A DNA stretch of 64,000 nucleotides from Vibrio crassostreae. GTDB lineage: Bacteria; Pseudomonadota; Gammaproteobacteria; Enterobacterales; Vibrionaceae. Positions 27,616-36,779 of the stretch are shown one piece after another (position 1 is the first letter of the stretch; each line of letters starts with the position of its first letter). The stretch is taken from contig NZ_AP025477.1 in assembly GCF_024347415.1 (NCBI RefSeq), positions 1,178,001-1,242,000 on the forward strand. Direction: 5' to 3'. The translations under genes and the position numbers were made by a program. Below the pieces are notes generated by a model. It was not told the origin of the DNA and ran no database searches. It saw nothing but the letters and a program-made list of their open reading frames with translations.

Positions 27616-29022
27616 TTAACTCATGACAGGCTTCAATTCGTTCGTCGTCAACATCATGCACTGGTTGGGTTCAACCTTAATGGTTAAATCCTTACCAACA
27701 CATTCAAACACATCACCCGACAATAAATCGGTCACTGCGCCAGTCCAATTTAATGAAGCCGTCTTGCTTCGTTTCGATTTATTAATCACCACAATGCCTT
27801 TGTCACCACGAACGAACACCAGCAAATCATCATTCGCTTCAACCACACGCATCGCTTCGCCATGAACATGGTTATGAAATTGAATCATGTTTTTCATGTA
27901 AGGCGCTTGCCAATCGTTAAGCCAACGAGGCTGACCATTCTCATCCAAAATACCGCTAGTGCTCAGCTCACTGTAAACCAGTGGCACACCGCCATCTCTT
28001 CCAAGAATGAAAGCATGAGCCAATCGCTCGTCCACTTCATCCATCACATGCTCCAAAAACACCTCGTTGTTTGGAATATCATGAGTTACTGCAAACGTAA
28101 TAGCTCGCATGTTCGACAGAGCTTGACCAAAACAGTAAGGGTTAATCAAAGACTTAAAGCTGCCCTGCTCTTCAAAAGCTTTGAAAATAGTATTGAACAA
28201 CGGGAAATCGTACGCACCTAAACGAGTGTGTTTAAGGTATGGCTCAAGGAAAAGCTCATACTCTTCTTCTGTCGCACCGCCATCGGTAATGATCTCACCG
28301 AAGATGTGCATTTCTTCGCAGATGTCATCAGTCCACACCTTACGTAGGTGTGCCAGTGTCATGTGCTTTGCCGCATCAATGCGAAATCCTTTCACACCAA
28401 TCGCTTTCAAGGCTTTTAGATACGCTCGCTGCTGCGCAACCACATTATCGTTATCCAACAGCGTTGGCAGGCCAGGATCGCTAGCGCCACCGGTAATACG
28501 TCCGTTTTGCACTTCCCAAGTGTCTTTCCAGTTCTTGATACCAAACGCTTCCACGAAGTCGTTTTCATCAAATAAAGGCTTAGAAAGATCACCAAACAAG
28601 CGGATCGATTCGTAATAGTCAGCATCTTTTTGATAAGACGTCATGTCTTGCTGGTTGGGGTACGTTAAATCGCCGCGGATGCCCGATTCGTTGGCCATGT
28701 GGTTAAACACGACGTCTACATAGGTACGAAGCCCATGTTGCTTTAACGTGTCGACCATCGCTTTAAAATCTTGTGTGTCACCCAACTGATTATCGATCAC
28801 ACGATAGTCTTGCGGCTGATAGCGTTGCCACCATTGAGTGCCAGAATCTCGATCGCAGCCTTTAGGACCACGTAATGACTTCATTGCTGGTGAAACTAAA
28901 ACAGATTTATAACCCAACTCTTGGATCAGTGGGGCGTTCTTCATTACGTCAGCGTAGCACCAGTCAAAGGCATGCAATATGACATCTGTCGCTGGGTTGC
29001 TTAACATAGCTGAACTCTCCAT
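27616..29022 (-). CDS. GH13 alpha-amylase, cytoplasmic
   Basis: The 468-residue glycoside hydrolase has the GH13 conserved blocks in order: YVDVVFNHMA (about 101-110), GFRIDAAKH (nucleophile Asp), FGEII (acid/base Glu) and FAVTHDIP (the HD stabiliser). There is no signal peptide, so it works inside the cell, probably on glycogen or maltodextrin. AGGAG seven bases before the ATG supports the start. It is alone here; the parvulin gene downstream of its 5' end is separate and read on the same strand from further right. Confidence 0.85.
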   Translation of the reverse strand: MESSAMLSNPATDVILHAFDWCYADVMKNAPLIQELGYKSVLVSPAMKSLRGPKGCDRDSGTQWWQRYQPQDYRVIDNQLGDTQDFKAMVDTLKQHGLRTYVDVVFNHMANESGIRGDLTYPNQQDMTSYQKDADYYESIRLFGDLSKPLFDENDFVEAFGIKNWKDTWEVQNGRITGGASDPGLPTLLDNDNVVAQQRAYLKALKAIGVKGFRIDAAKHMTLAHLRKVWTDDICEEMHIFGEIITDGGATEEEYELFLEPYLKHTRLGAYDFPLFNTIFKAFEEQGSFKSLINPYCFGQALSNMRAITFAVTHDIPNNEVFLEHVMDEVDERLAHAFILGRDGGVPLVYSELSTSGILDENGQPRWLNDWQAPYMKNMIQFHNHVHGEAMRVVEANDDLLVFVRGDKGIVVINKSKRSKTASLNWTGAVTDLLSGDVFECVGKDLTIKVEPNQCMMLTTNELKPVMS

Positions 29023-29254
29023 GTTGTTCTCCTACCAAACTCGTTTACAGCTTTTTAGAAAAGGCAAAGGCTAAAAGGCAAAGCTGCATAAATTTCCTTA
29101 AGAATGGCATTTATTATATGAGTTACTCATTAAAAACCCTCCTCCTCCCAACGATTAGTCACGGCGGATAGTTAAGGGCGTAGCGCTAATTATCGCATAA
29201 CGTCTGGGATGAACACTCAACCGTATTGCTCTAAAGCGCGCAAAAAAGTCACAA

Positions 29255-29280
29255 AAAAGGAGCGTATATACGCTCCTTTT
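29255..29280. terminator. Perfect palindromic terminator downstream of ppiC
   Basis: AAAAGGAGCGTATA / TATACGCTCCTTTT. It lies just after the ppiC stop on the minus strand. Confidence 0.75.
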
Positions 29281-29304
29281 ATTCAATCTATCACATATTT
29301 ATTG

Positions 29305-29583
29305 CTAAGTTCTGTAAAGAACCTTAACCACATGCCAACCAAATTTTGTTTTCACAAGGTGTGGTACTAGCGTCTCGCCAGAGAAGCAAACCTTATCAAA
29401 CTGAGGCACCATTTGACCTTTTTTGAACTCGCCTAGGTCGCCGCCCTTTTTACCTGATGGACAGGTTGAATGTTTCTTCGCTAGCGTTTGAAATTTAGCG
29501 CCCTTTTTAAGCTGCGTCATGATGTCTTCTGCTAGTTCTTTATGCTTCACCAAAATATGAAGCGCTGCTGCTGTTCTTGCCAT
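29305..29583 (-). CDS. ppiC: PpiC-type parvulin peptidyl-prolyl isomerase
   Basis: The 92-residue single-domain parvulin has the fold's conserved marks: [52 protein letters not shown] and the final [11 protein letters not shown]. It isomerises peptidyl-prolyl bonds. No signal peptide, so it is cytosolic, like E. coli PpiC. It matches the family length almost exactly. It is monocistronic with GAGAA ahead of the ATG and the palindromic terminator after it. Confidence 0.92.
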   Translation of the reverse strand: MARTAAALHILVKHKELAEDIMTQLKKGAKFQTLAKKHSTCPSGKKGGDLGEFKKGQMVPQFDKVCFSGETLVPHLVKTKFGWHVVKVLYRT

Positions 29584-29867
29584 GATAATTCTCAGTTTGT
29601 TGCTGCCAGTTTACTTTCGACGGTTGCTTTGAACATCGCTAATGAACTGACTGTTGTAAATCTGTTTGCCGCTAACGACTTATCGACATAAATCCATCGA
29701 CAGCCAGCGTTTAGCGTGATTTTAACCCAAGAACAGCTATTCTTCACTCTATAAGCGAAAACAACTGCCTTAAAGGCTACTAAAAACCGCATCGCGACTT
29801 GCTGCGGCTTCCATTTCCCTTTAAATTAATCCTTATAAATTAAGCGCGTATTAAGTAGGAGCCACTT

Positions 29868-30782
29868 ATGGCCAAACCGATCAGTAAAGCGAGTCAGTCA
29901 CAGGGAATGTTGATGTTCAAGTTATCCCTCACTCAAAGTTTTGCGATTGGCACGCTTAAGGTCAGAGAGATCGTCCCTTTTCAGCCGATGACTCAGATCC
30001 CCTACTCTCATCATCACGTGATTGGTACAGTGACTATCCGCGACCTTACGGTTCCTGTGATTGATATGTCCGCTGCGATTGGCTTCCGTCCGATAACACC
30101 CGCTGAATACCAAGATTGCGTACTCATCGTCACCGACTGTTTAAGAACCGTTGTGGCGTTCTTGGTTCGTTCGATTGATAAGATCATTGAATGCGACTGG
30201 AAGAGTATTGAATCTCCACCCACCAGTGTGGGTCGCAATGTCTTTGTAACGGGAATTACACGCTTTGAAGACCGTATTGTACAAATGCTCGACGTGGAAC
30301 TGCTGCTTTCTAAGATCTACCCAGATTATGAGAATGCGCATATCCCGATGCTGACCGATGTAGAGAGAGAACGCCTCAAAGCATTGAACATCTTATTGGT
30401 GGATGACTCTTTGATTGCGCGTAAACAGTTATCTGATGCCTTAGACAGCATCAACATCCCTTACAGCATTTGTAACAACGGCTTAGACGCCATCGACCTA
30501 ATGCGACGCCAAGCCAGCGCTGGCAATGCCATTGATCTTCTGGTGAGTGATATCGAGATGCCAGGTTTAGATGGTTATGAGCTTGCATTTGAAGTGCAAA
30601 ACGACAGCGCTCTAAGTCACGCTTACTGTATTTTGCACACATCATTGTCCAGTGAAATCTGTGTGGACCGTGCCAATCAGGTGGGGGCCCACGAAGCGCT
30701 TGAGAAGTTCAATGCGGGTGAATTAATCGAAGCTATGCTACGCGGTGCAAAAGTCTTAAACGACGCCTCTACGGCTGCTTAA
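29868..30782 (+). CDS. cheV: CheV-type chemotaxis coupling protein
   Basis: The 304-residue protein joins a CheW-like coupling domain (about 12-155; LTQSFAIGTLKVREIV, HHVIGTVTIRDLTVPVIDM) to a response-regulator receiver (about 175-295) with ILLVDDS, VSDIEMPGLDG (phospho-acceptor Asp), HTSLS and the Lys of ALEKF. CheV couples receptors to CheA and is tuned by phosphorylation. GGAG before the ATG supports the start. A second chemotaxis gene lies 2.4 kb away (the dCache receptor), though not in an operon with it. A stem-loop follows the stop. Confidence 0.9.
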   Translation: MAKPISKASQSQGMLMFKLSLTQSFAIGTLKVREIVPFQPMTQIPYSHHHVIGTVTIRDLTVPVIDMSAAIGFRPITPAEYQDCVLIVTDCLRTVVAFLVRSIDKIIECDWKSIESPPTSVGRNVFVTGITRFEDRIVQMLDVELLLSKIYPDYENAHIPMLTDVERERLKALNILLVDDSLIARKQLSDALDSINIPYSICNNGLDAIDLMRRQASAGNAIDLLVSDIEMPGLDGYELAFEVQNDSALSHAYCILHTSLSSEICVDRANQVGAHEALEKFNAGELIEAMLRGAKVLNDASTAA

Positions 30783-30792
30783 ACTCCATTTT

Positions 30793-30832
30793 AGAAGCTA
30801 AACCTAGCATAGTGCTTAATGGTTTAGCTTCT
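30793..30832 (+). terminator. Stem-loop after cheV
   Basis: AGAAGCTAAACC / GGTTTAGCTTCT pairs around a 16-base loop; the following T run is short. Confidence 0.55.
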
Positions 30833-30876
30833 TATTCTCTTATTTCTTCAAATCCTAACGAGATTAGAGCTAACCG

Positions 30877-31455
30877 TTAGTCTTTGTTTTCTGGCATAGA
30901 CTTCTTTGGCATAGAATAGCTCTTACTCACAAATTCCACTTCCTCGACTTCATTGACATGATTGGTAAAAGAGGCCAACGCATAGAGAGTGTTCGCGACT
31001 AGGTTTGCGTATTTAAAAAGAATCGGGGCTGGCGACTTTTTACTTTCATGGTGTTCAATACTGACCAGCGCTCGCATGACCTTTTTAGCCTGACAGCGAC
31101 ACAAGTGAAGCTCGCTAGACACTCGGTGCCCACCGGGTAAAACAAAGCCTTTAAAACCACCTTCTAGCTGCTCACGGATACGATGATAGTCTTGCTTGAG
31201 CTCGACCAATTCAAATTCGGTGATGGCAAGCTTACCGCGCACAGAGCCATTCAAGTGATAGATGTTTGGCTGCAAGCGTTGCAGGATCTCGCGAACCTGA
31301 GGCTCTAGCTCTAAAGACAACACCAGCCCAACTCGGCAACAAAGTTCATCCGACAAAATCTCAAAATCACAGATAGGACTGTCTTCATAGATAAATGGGT
31401 AACAGAACTCGTCCCAATCTCGACTTACTGGTTTCACGTACCGATCCTTACACAT
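30877..31455 (-). CDS. PduO-like (cob(I)alamin adenosyltransferase family) divergent protein
   Basis: The 192-residue protein matches the PduO helical bundle in its second half: GFVLPGGHRVSSELHLCRCQAKKVMRAL holds the conserved PGG, the S/E positions and the catalytic-type Arg, followed by a final bundle helix (FKYANLVANTLYALASFTNH). The N-terminal TRTGD-type ATP-binding motif found in real adenosyltransferases is absent; instead there is CKDRYVKPVSRDWDEF. It may therefore not bind ATP normally, so I do not call it an enzyme. It is monocistronic and its ribosome site is weak. Confidence 0.65.
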   Translation of the reverse strand: MCKDRYVKPVSRDWDEFCYPFIYEDSPICDFEILSDELCCRVGLVLSLELEPQVREILQRLQPNIYHLNGSVRGKLAITEFELVELKQDYHRIREQLEGGFKGFVLPGGHRVSSELHLCRCQAKKVMRALVSIEHHESKKSPAPILFKYANLVANTLYALASFTNHVNEVEEVEFVSKSYSMPKKSMPENKD

Positions 31456-31551
31456 AAATAATCATCAAACGCCAATATACCAAACTCTTTGATTGAGTCT
31501 GAGTTTATTAGCTAAAAGACCCGCAGTTTCCCTGCTTGATAATGAGATAGC

Positions 31552-31575
31552 AAAAAGCCCTCACATTGGAGGGCT
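31552..31575 (-). terminator. Terminator of the hutWXZ genes
   Basis: AGCCCTC / GAGGGCT stem with AAAAA on the plus strand, giving a U tract on the minus transcript. Confidence 0.75.
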
Positions 31576-31599
31576 CCTGAAGAAGTAGGTTAAACGAGA

Positions 31600-32130
31600 T
31601 TACTCGTTAGACACTTTTTTGTGGCCTTCTTGCAGGTGAACGAAATCCACCAAATCGTCGCCTGATACTTGATATGCTTGACCAAAACCTTTCACGAACA
31701 GTCCGTTATCTGCTTTAAGGTTAAATAGAGAGAAATCTTGAAGTTGACTCAAACCATCGATGATCTCGCCAAAACGCTCTTGCATCTGGCCGATCACTTG
31801 AGTCCAAAGTTCCGTTTCACGTTCAACAACACTTGCTTGAGCATCAAACGTTAAACGCTTGCGTGCGTAAAGCTGCTTCGAGCTCTCTTCGTCTTCAATC
31901 ATCATCAAAGAGACTTGAGGGTTCGCTTTCAAGTTACGAGCATGACGAGCAATATCAGAAATGAGAACAAAGTAACCTTCTTGGTTCTGAACGAAAGGTG
32001 CGTAACTTACGTTCGGGCGACCTTCTTCGTCAACCGTTGCAAGCTGAAGGGTACGGCGCTCTTGGCGAAACTCTTTAATTTCTGGACCTAGGCGACCTTG
32101 TAGACGTTCTTGTTTTACTTGTTGTTCCAT
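31600..32130 (-). CDS. hutZ: Heme utilization protein HutZ
   Basis: The 176-residue cytosolic protein has a split-barrel FMN-binding-type fold (PNVSYAPFVQNQEGYFVLIS, ARNLKANPQVSLMMIEDEE) as in HugZ/HutZ heme-degrading proteins, and ends LVDFVHLQEGHKK near the heme-binding region. HutZ receives heme from HutX and breaks it down to release iron. AGGA before the ATG supports the start. Its neighbours on the same strand are hutX and hutW, and the tonB1 system lies just beyond, which makes the assignment firm. Confidence 0.92.
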   Translation of the reverse strand: MEQQVKQERLQGRLGPEIKEFRQERRTLQLATVDEEGRPNVSYAPFVQNQEGYFVLISDIARHARNLKANPQVSLMMIEDEESSKQLYARKRLTFDAQASVVERETELWTQVIGQMQERFGEIIDGLSQLQDFSLFNLKADNGLFVKGFGQAYQVSGDDLVDFVHLQEGHKKVSNE

Positions 32131-32285
32131 GGGTAATTCCTTTCTTCACTTTCTCTGATTTATTATTTTTGCCCGAGGTTGAGCGATCATTAGCGAACTA
32201 AACGATCCTCGAGCATTTATGTCTTGTTTAAGCCAGTTGGCAACCCTATGTAAGATTGCTGCTGATTATTTACTATTGACTGTAC

Positions 32286-32807
32286 TTAAGCGTGTTCTTT
32301 TAGCGCTTTGAAGCGTTCGACTTGGTCGGCAATCAGCTCACGCTTTTCGTTGCGGCCTAGGTAAATCTTAAAAATATTCTCGCCCGTTTCACTGAAGAAA
32401 CCGAAGTAATGACTTTCACGACCCATGAACGCTTTGCTCACTAAACCGATCTGTTTGACATTGTCGAGTTTCAGGTGACCATGAAGCTCGCCTTCTTTGC
32501 CCATCAGATTGTAGTAACCACGCGCTACTTTACCTTTAGGGAACGGCGCTTTTACTTCAAAGATTGAGCCGAATGAATGCACGATTGTGGTCACTGGGCC
32601 CCAACCCACTAATCCTTCTAGAATTTCTTGAGCACGGCTGCCATCTAGCATCACTGCCATGTCGTTTGGAAAAGCAGCTACCACTTCAACTTCTGAAACA
32701 CCTAGCTTCTCAGCAATCGCAGTAGGAAGCAGTTTTGGTTCTTCTTCTAGAATGCGTGCGACACGTTGTTCTAGGGTTTGTGTCATTTCTAATGTTGTAT
32801 CTGTCAT
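32286..32807 (-). CDS. hutX: Heme utilization carrier protein HutX
   Basis: The 173-residue protein belongs to the HutX/ChuX family: an N-terminal helical part (RVARILEEEPKLLPTAIAEKLGVSEVEVVAAFP) resembling a small helix-turn-helix, then the heme-binding half (TTIVHSFGSIFEVKAPFPKGKVARGYYNLMGKEGELHGHL). It carries cytosolic heme to HutZ. It sits 155 bases upstream of hutZ; a 324-base gap containing a MITE-like element separates it from hutW. Confidence 0.92.
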   Translation of the reverse strand: MTDTTLEMTQTLEQRVARILEEEPKLLPTAIAEKLGVSEVEVVAAFPNDMAVMLDGSRAQEILEGLVGWGPVTTIVHSFGSIFEVKAPFPKGKVARGYYNLMGKEGELHGHLKLDNVKQIGLVSKAFMGRESHYFGFFSETGENIFKIYLGRNEKRELIADQVERFKALKEHA

Positions 32808-33131
32808 TGAATATGTTTCCGTATAAACGAGTAATTGACATTAGGGCGTGTTGATCTATCGAGCTGATTTTTGCAGCGAGTTGCTGGGTATTTATACAAG
32901 GCAGAGGCTTTGATGTGTAGCTAGCCTACATGAGAAGCCAATAACGTAGTAGAAATGACCAGCAAACGCTGCCCGAAGGGTTCGGCTAAAAGCGTTCTAC
33001 TCTTTGTTGAGGGAGATTTGCTTAGAATGACTAGGCTACTTCCCCCTCGCCGCGATTAAAACGCTTTTATCTCGAACAAAATTTAACCTCGAAAGGTCAA
33101 CACGCCCTAGGTATAAACTAAAAATTCGATA
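32808..33131. other. Gap between hutW and hutX, mostly a MITE-like element
   Basis: No gene here. The 268-bp repeat element at 32842-33109 fills most of it. Confidence 0.7.
32842..33109. mobile_element. MITE-like interspersed element with terminal inverted repeats
   Basis: The left end TAGGGCGTGTTGATCTATCG matches the reverse complement of the right end TTCGAGGTTA-side sequence ending TCAACACGCCCTA: about 22 terminal bases pair with two mismatches. TA dinucleotides at both outer edges (32842-32843 and 33108-33109) are consistent with a TA target-site duplication. The roughly 265-bp interior has no ORF and can fold extensively. I recall similar TIR-bearing repeats in Vibrio, but that is unverified; non-autonomous mobility is inferred. 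Confidence 0.65.
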
Positions 33132-34541
33132 TTAAGCGTGCTTCAAGCTTGCATGCGGGTGAACGCCCGAGCCTGACGCTTTCGGCGCTGGGTGCATTGC
33201 TTGATATTCAGCGTTAAGCACTTGAATCACACTCTGAGCCAGGCTTACAGCCCAGAAGCTGCCAGCAATAGTCAAGCTCAGGTAATCTTCCGAAAGCTCA
33301 ACCAAACCATTCTTTTCCCAATGTGAGAACAAAGGCTTCAAGTAATCGAACGTGTCTTGTCCCATAAAGGTCGGCAACGTACTTCTTCTAACAACACCAG
33401 AATCAAAGCCTGCCTTTAATGTCGAGAAGATTGGCTCTAATGAGCTTTGCTTCGTCATCATGGCAATCGGCAACTGACCTTGTTTTATAGACTCCATATA
33501 GCTGTCTAAAGTTCGATGTTGCATCACACCGTGACCGCCAATGTTGCCACCAGCACCACAACCAATTGGAAGCACTTCGGCATAAGTTTTCGCTAAGCTG
33601 TTGTAAATGCTGCGTTCGCGGTTATCGCGAGTCCAGTGATTCACGCTCAGTTGTTTAACCTTGTGCTTAGCCATGAACTCAACACCCGCCAAATACATGC
33701 TCGCCTTATCAGGCGTATTGGCCGGTGGTGGGATTTTTCCTTTCTCAACAAGATTAAGCATAGGTGCATTGCCCGCAACGATCAGTTGGTAGAGGTCAAT
33801 ACCGTGTGCGCCAGTAGACATGTAGTCTTCTAAATCTTGTTGGAACACTTCCATAGACTGGTGCGGTAGTCCGTATAACAAATCCAGAACGATGGGCGCT
33901 TGCTCTGTACGACTTAGTGAACTGATACGTTCTAGCACAACCTCTCGGTCATCTAGGCGCTTAGCACTGCGTCGAACTTGAGTGTTGAAACTTTGAATGC
34001 CAAAAGAGAAACGGTTGAAACCACCTTCAAGCGCACGATCAAACATCTCGTCGCCAAATCGATTGATGCGCCCTTCTAAAGTCATTTCCACATCGTTTGC
34101 TAACGGAAAGTATTGGCGAATCGCTTTACCTAGTTGCTCCACCTGTTGAGGCGATAGATCGGTAGGTGTTCCACCACCAATGTAGACGGCGTGAAATAAT
34201 CCAGACTGAGCCCAAAGCGTTTTGGCTTTTTGCTTTAGCTCAACCATCAGAGCATCGAAGTACTCATCCACTAATTTTCGGCTTGCAGCATTTTGGAAGA
34301 AGTTACAGAACGTACAGCGCACACGGCAGAAAGGAATGTGGATATACAAGCAACGCTTATCCTGTTTCTTCCCTTCGCTTAGCATCTGTTCATCAAAGAG
34401 CTCCAACTTCTTGCTCGGGTCGACCGGAATTGAACTTCCTCCGGCGTGTGCAGAATGCTTTTTGGCAAACGCAAAACGAAGCGGATCAGGGCTAGAAACG
34501 CCCAAGATTGATTCGTCGAATTTATAAATATTAAGACTCAT
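33132..34541 (-). CDS. hutW: HutW/ChuW-type radical SAM heme-degradation enzyme
   Basis: The 469-residue enzyme has a radical-SAM cluster motif CRVRCTFCNF (CxxxCxxC, about residues 74-81), GGGTPTDLSPQQVEQL next to it, and the family pattern FGIQSFNTQVRRSAKRLDD typical of HemN-like proteins. ChuW/HutW opens the heme ring in anaerobic iron release using S-adenosylmethionine. It reads divergently from tonB1, and hutX and hutZ follow on the same strand, beyond the MITE. AGAGAG before the ATG supports the start. Confidence 0.9.
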   Translation of the reverse strand: MSLNIYKFDESILGVSSPDPLRFAFAKKHSAHAGGSSIPVDPSKKLELFDEQMLSEGKKQDKRCLYIHIPFCRVRCTFCNFFQNAASRKLVDEYFDALMVELKQKAKTLWAQSGLFHAVYIGGGTPTDLSPQQVEQLGKAIRQYFPLANDVEMTLEGRINRFGDEMFDRALEGGFNRFSFGIQSFNTQVRRSAKRLDDREVVLERISSLSRTEQAPIVLDLLYGLPHQSMEVFQQDLEDYMSTGAHGIDLYQLIVAGNAPMLNLVEKGKIPPPANTPDKASMYLAGVEFMAKHKVKQLSVNHWTRDNRERSIYNSLAKTYAEVLPIGCGAGGNIGGHGVMQHRTLDSYMESIKQGQLPIAMMTKQSSLEPIFSTLKAGFDSGVVRRSTLPTFMGQDTFDYLKPLFSHWEKNGLVELSEDYLSLTIAGSFWAVSLAQSVIQVLNAEYQAMHPAPKASGSGVHPHASLKHA

Positions 34542-34617
34542 ATAATCTCTCTAAACACTTACATAGCAAAGCCTGGAAGACTATTCGCTAAAAACTGAGA
34601 GAATCATAGATACACGC

Positions 34618-34644
34618 AAATGATAATGCAATTGATAATTGATC
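34618..34644. promoter_or_regulatory. Fur-box-like operator between hutW and tonB1
   Basis: TGATAATGCAATTGATAATTG (34621-34640) resembles overlapping copies of the Fur consensus (TGATAATxATTATCA type). It is centred between divergent iron-uptake operons and would let iron-loaded Fur repress both. Confidence 0.6.
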
Positions 34645-34702
34645 TTATTTAGATTCTAAGCAATAATCCGATACAGAATTTTGATTTGGTAAAGGATTGA
34701 CT

Positions 34703-35515
34703 GTGAACGTTCCTAGATATGTTATTGCAGGCGGAGCATCGTTAGTGATTCATGCAGCGCTGTTGTTTGTCGCTCAAGAATCCAAAGTATTTGCGATGCC
34801 TGCAGGTAGCCAATCGAGCACGGTATCGATCAACTTCACTCCTAAGAGCATTCCTTCACAAGCTCAGCAAAAAACAATCACAGAACCTGTTGAACCAGAG
34901 CCAGTAAAAGAAACAGTCTCGCAAGCCGAACCTAAACCAGTCGAACCAAAAACGGTTGAGCCAAAGCAAGCTAAGCCAACCCCAAAGAAAAAAGCGCTCA
35001 CCAATAAGCCTCAGTCAAAGAAAGTTGAGAAAAAAGTAATTGAGAAGAAGGTCGTCGAGAAAAAGCCAGTTCAAAAGAAACCAGTGACTGAGAAAAAGGT
35101 AGTTAAGAGAGAACACCCAGAGCTGAAACCAGCCACTCAAGCAGAGAGGTTGGCCGACAAGAAAGTCGATAAGAATATGGACGAGTCTGCCAACCAACCT
35201 CAGGAAGTAAACCAAGGCGTATCAAACCAAGAGCCGATGCTAGTCACTAAGCCTTCTTTTTCTGCACGCCCTACACCGCCGAATTATCCTCGCCAAGCCA
35301 GACGTCGTGGCGTTGAAGGTGTTGCAACTTATGAGATCTGGTTAGACGCAGAAGGCAAACAAATTAAACAAGCATTAGTAAATTCATCAGGCGCACTAAT
35401 GCTCGATAACGCCGCTTTAGACGCCATTAAACAATGGAAATTCTCACCTCATACTGTCAATGGTCGAGCGATTGCTCACCGAGTACAAATACCTGTTCGT
35501 TTTAGGTTGGATTAA
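34703..35515 (+). CDS. tonB: TonB1 energy-transducing protein
   Basis: The 270-residue TonB has an N-terminal membrane helix (YVIAGGASLVIHAALLFVA), a long Pro/Lys/Glu linker (about 55-150, repeated EPKPVE and KKPVQKK) and a C-terminal domain (RPTPPNYPRQARRRGVEGVATYE, LDNAALDAIKQWKFSP) that contacts outer-membrane receptors. It uses the proton gradient through ExbBD to open heme and siderophore receptors. The GTG at 34703 is chosen because GGA lies six bases ahead of it. exbB starts two bases after the stop. Confidence 0.93.
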   Translation: MNVPRYVIAGGASLVIHAALLFVAQESKVFAMPAGSQSSTVSINFTPKSIPSQAQQKTITEPVEPEPVKETVSQAEPKPVEPKTVEPKQAKPTPKKKALTNKPQSKKVEKKVIEKKVVEKKPVQKKPVTEKKVVKREHPELKPATQAERLADKKVDKNMDESANQPQEVNQGVSNQEPMLVTKPSFSARPTPPNYPRQARRRGVEGVATYEIWLDAEGKQIKQALVNSSGALMLDNAALDAIKQWKFSPHTVNGRAIAHRVQIPVRFRLD

Positions 35516-35517
35516 TC

Positions 35518-36219
35518 ATGCAACAAATCAGTTACTTACAAGATCAACTGGGCTTAATGACTTGGCCTCTTCTTATCTGTTCAGCACTAACAGCAATGAT
35601 CATCGCAGAGCGTGTATTCCAAGTCATGCTCAGCATTGGTGTGGGCAAACGAGCCATTCGTCGTGAGCTAAACCAAATCTCACCAACCAACAGTAAAGAG
35701 ATTGAAGCGCTTGCTCAGTCGATTTCAGATAAACGCCCGCTACTGTACAAGGGCGTGTCAATGTTGCTTGCTCACCACTCTTTCTCAAAAGGGTTGCGTG
35801 AAGATGCTGCTGGCATTTGGCTACAAGAAAAACGCCACCAGCTTCATGCAGGTTTAAGACTGCTTGGTTTGATCGGCGTGATCAGCCCACTCATCGGCTT
35901 GCTTGGCACGGTACTTGGCCTTATTGAAATGTTCAAAGGTGTTGCCGCGACAACAGGCAGCATCACGCCCAATGATTTGGCAGACGGTCTTGGATTAGCA
36001 ATGAGAACGACTGCCGCAGGCTTGATGATTGCACTTCCTGCTATTTCAGGTGCACAACTATTAGGCCTTTGGGCTGACCGAGTGCTTGCTCAGTTAGAAC
36101 ATACTCTGAACTATGTGAATGTGTGGCTAGAAGGCATGTCGATTCAAACGAATCAATCCGATGATACTCAAGGTAAGCCTGACAACAAAACCTCTATCGG
36201 TGATGTGAGCCAAGCATGA
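35518..36219 (+). CDS. exbB: ExbB1 proton channel subunit of the TonB system
   Basis: The 233-residue protein has three membrane helices with the MotA/TolQ/ExbB signature: LRLLGLIGVISPLIGLLGTVLGLIEMF and AMRTTAAGLMIALPAISGAQLLG. It drives TonB with ExbD. Its stop overlaps the exbD start (ATGA), so the two are translationally coupled. Confidence 0.94.
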   Translation: MQQISYLQDQLGLMTWPLLICSALTAMIIAERVFQVMLSIGVGKRAIRRELNQISPTNSKEIEALAQSISDKRPLLYKGVSMLLAHHSFSKGLREDAAGIWLQEKRHQLHAGLRLLGLIGVISPLIGLLGTVLGLIEMFKGVAATTGSITPNDLADGLGLAMRTTAAGLMIALPAISGAQLLGLWADRVLAQLEHTLNYVNVWLEGMSIQTNQSDDTQGKPDNKTSIGDVSQA

Positions 36220-36629
36220 TTAAAACGCCCTACTCATCGAACACACAGAGCCTGGCTCCTGACTTAACGCCGTTACTCGACATCATTTTTATCGTGATGG
36301 TTTTCCTATTGCTTACTGCATCGGTAAAGCTGGAATCGCTAGAAGTTGAGCTGCCAAGCTCGGATGTCAAAAACGTTTCTGAAGTCCACAAAGATTCGAT
36401 TAGCGTCAATATTTTAGACCACGAACCCTACTGGGCGATTAACGGCCAAGAGTACATCGACTGGGAAAATTTCAAGATAGCCTTGTTAGAAGAGACAGGT
36501 TCTGCGGATAAAAAGCCGATCATCATTGGCGCAGATAAAGCTGCCAACGTGGAGAACCTAGTGAAGTTGCTTTCATTCCTTCAAGAGAACGGAATACCAG
36601 CGACTCAATTGCTCACTGACGATGGCTAG
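36216..36629 (+). CDS. exbD: ExbD1 subunit of the TonB system
   Basis: The 137-residue protein has one N-terminal membrane helix preceded by APDLTPLLDIIFIVMVFLLLTA, which contains the conserved Asp (LLDIIFI) used in proton transfer, and a periplasmic domain (VNILDHEPYWAINGQ). Its length and motif are typical. It is followed after 150 bases by the heme-binding protein gene. Confidence 0.94.
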   Translation: MIKTPYSSNTQSLAPDLTPLLDIIFIVMVFLLLTASVKLESLEVELPSSDVKNVSEVHKDSISVNILDHEPYWAINGQEYIDWENFKIALLEETGSADKKPIIIGADKAANVENLVKLLSFLQENGIPATQLLTDDG

Positions 36630-36779
36630 AACAACACTCAATTTTCAGAAGGTTTAGCTATTGATTGGTGAGACTAAAAAGCCAGAACTAAACCTCTCTA
36701 TAAATTCGAACTCACAATGCGAACGGACTTCTCACTGAGTATCTTCGCGATACAAGAAGAAAATATAAAGATAAATATT

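Noticed and set aside
29592..29792. 66-residue minus-strand frame upstream of ppiC
   Set aside because: No ribosome site, odd composition and no support from context; treated as chance.
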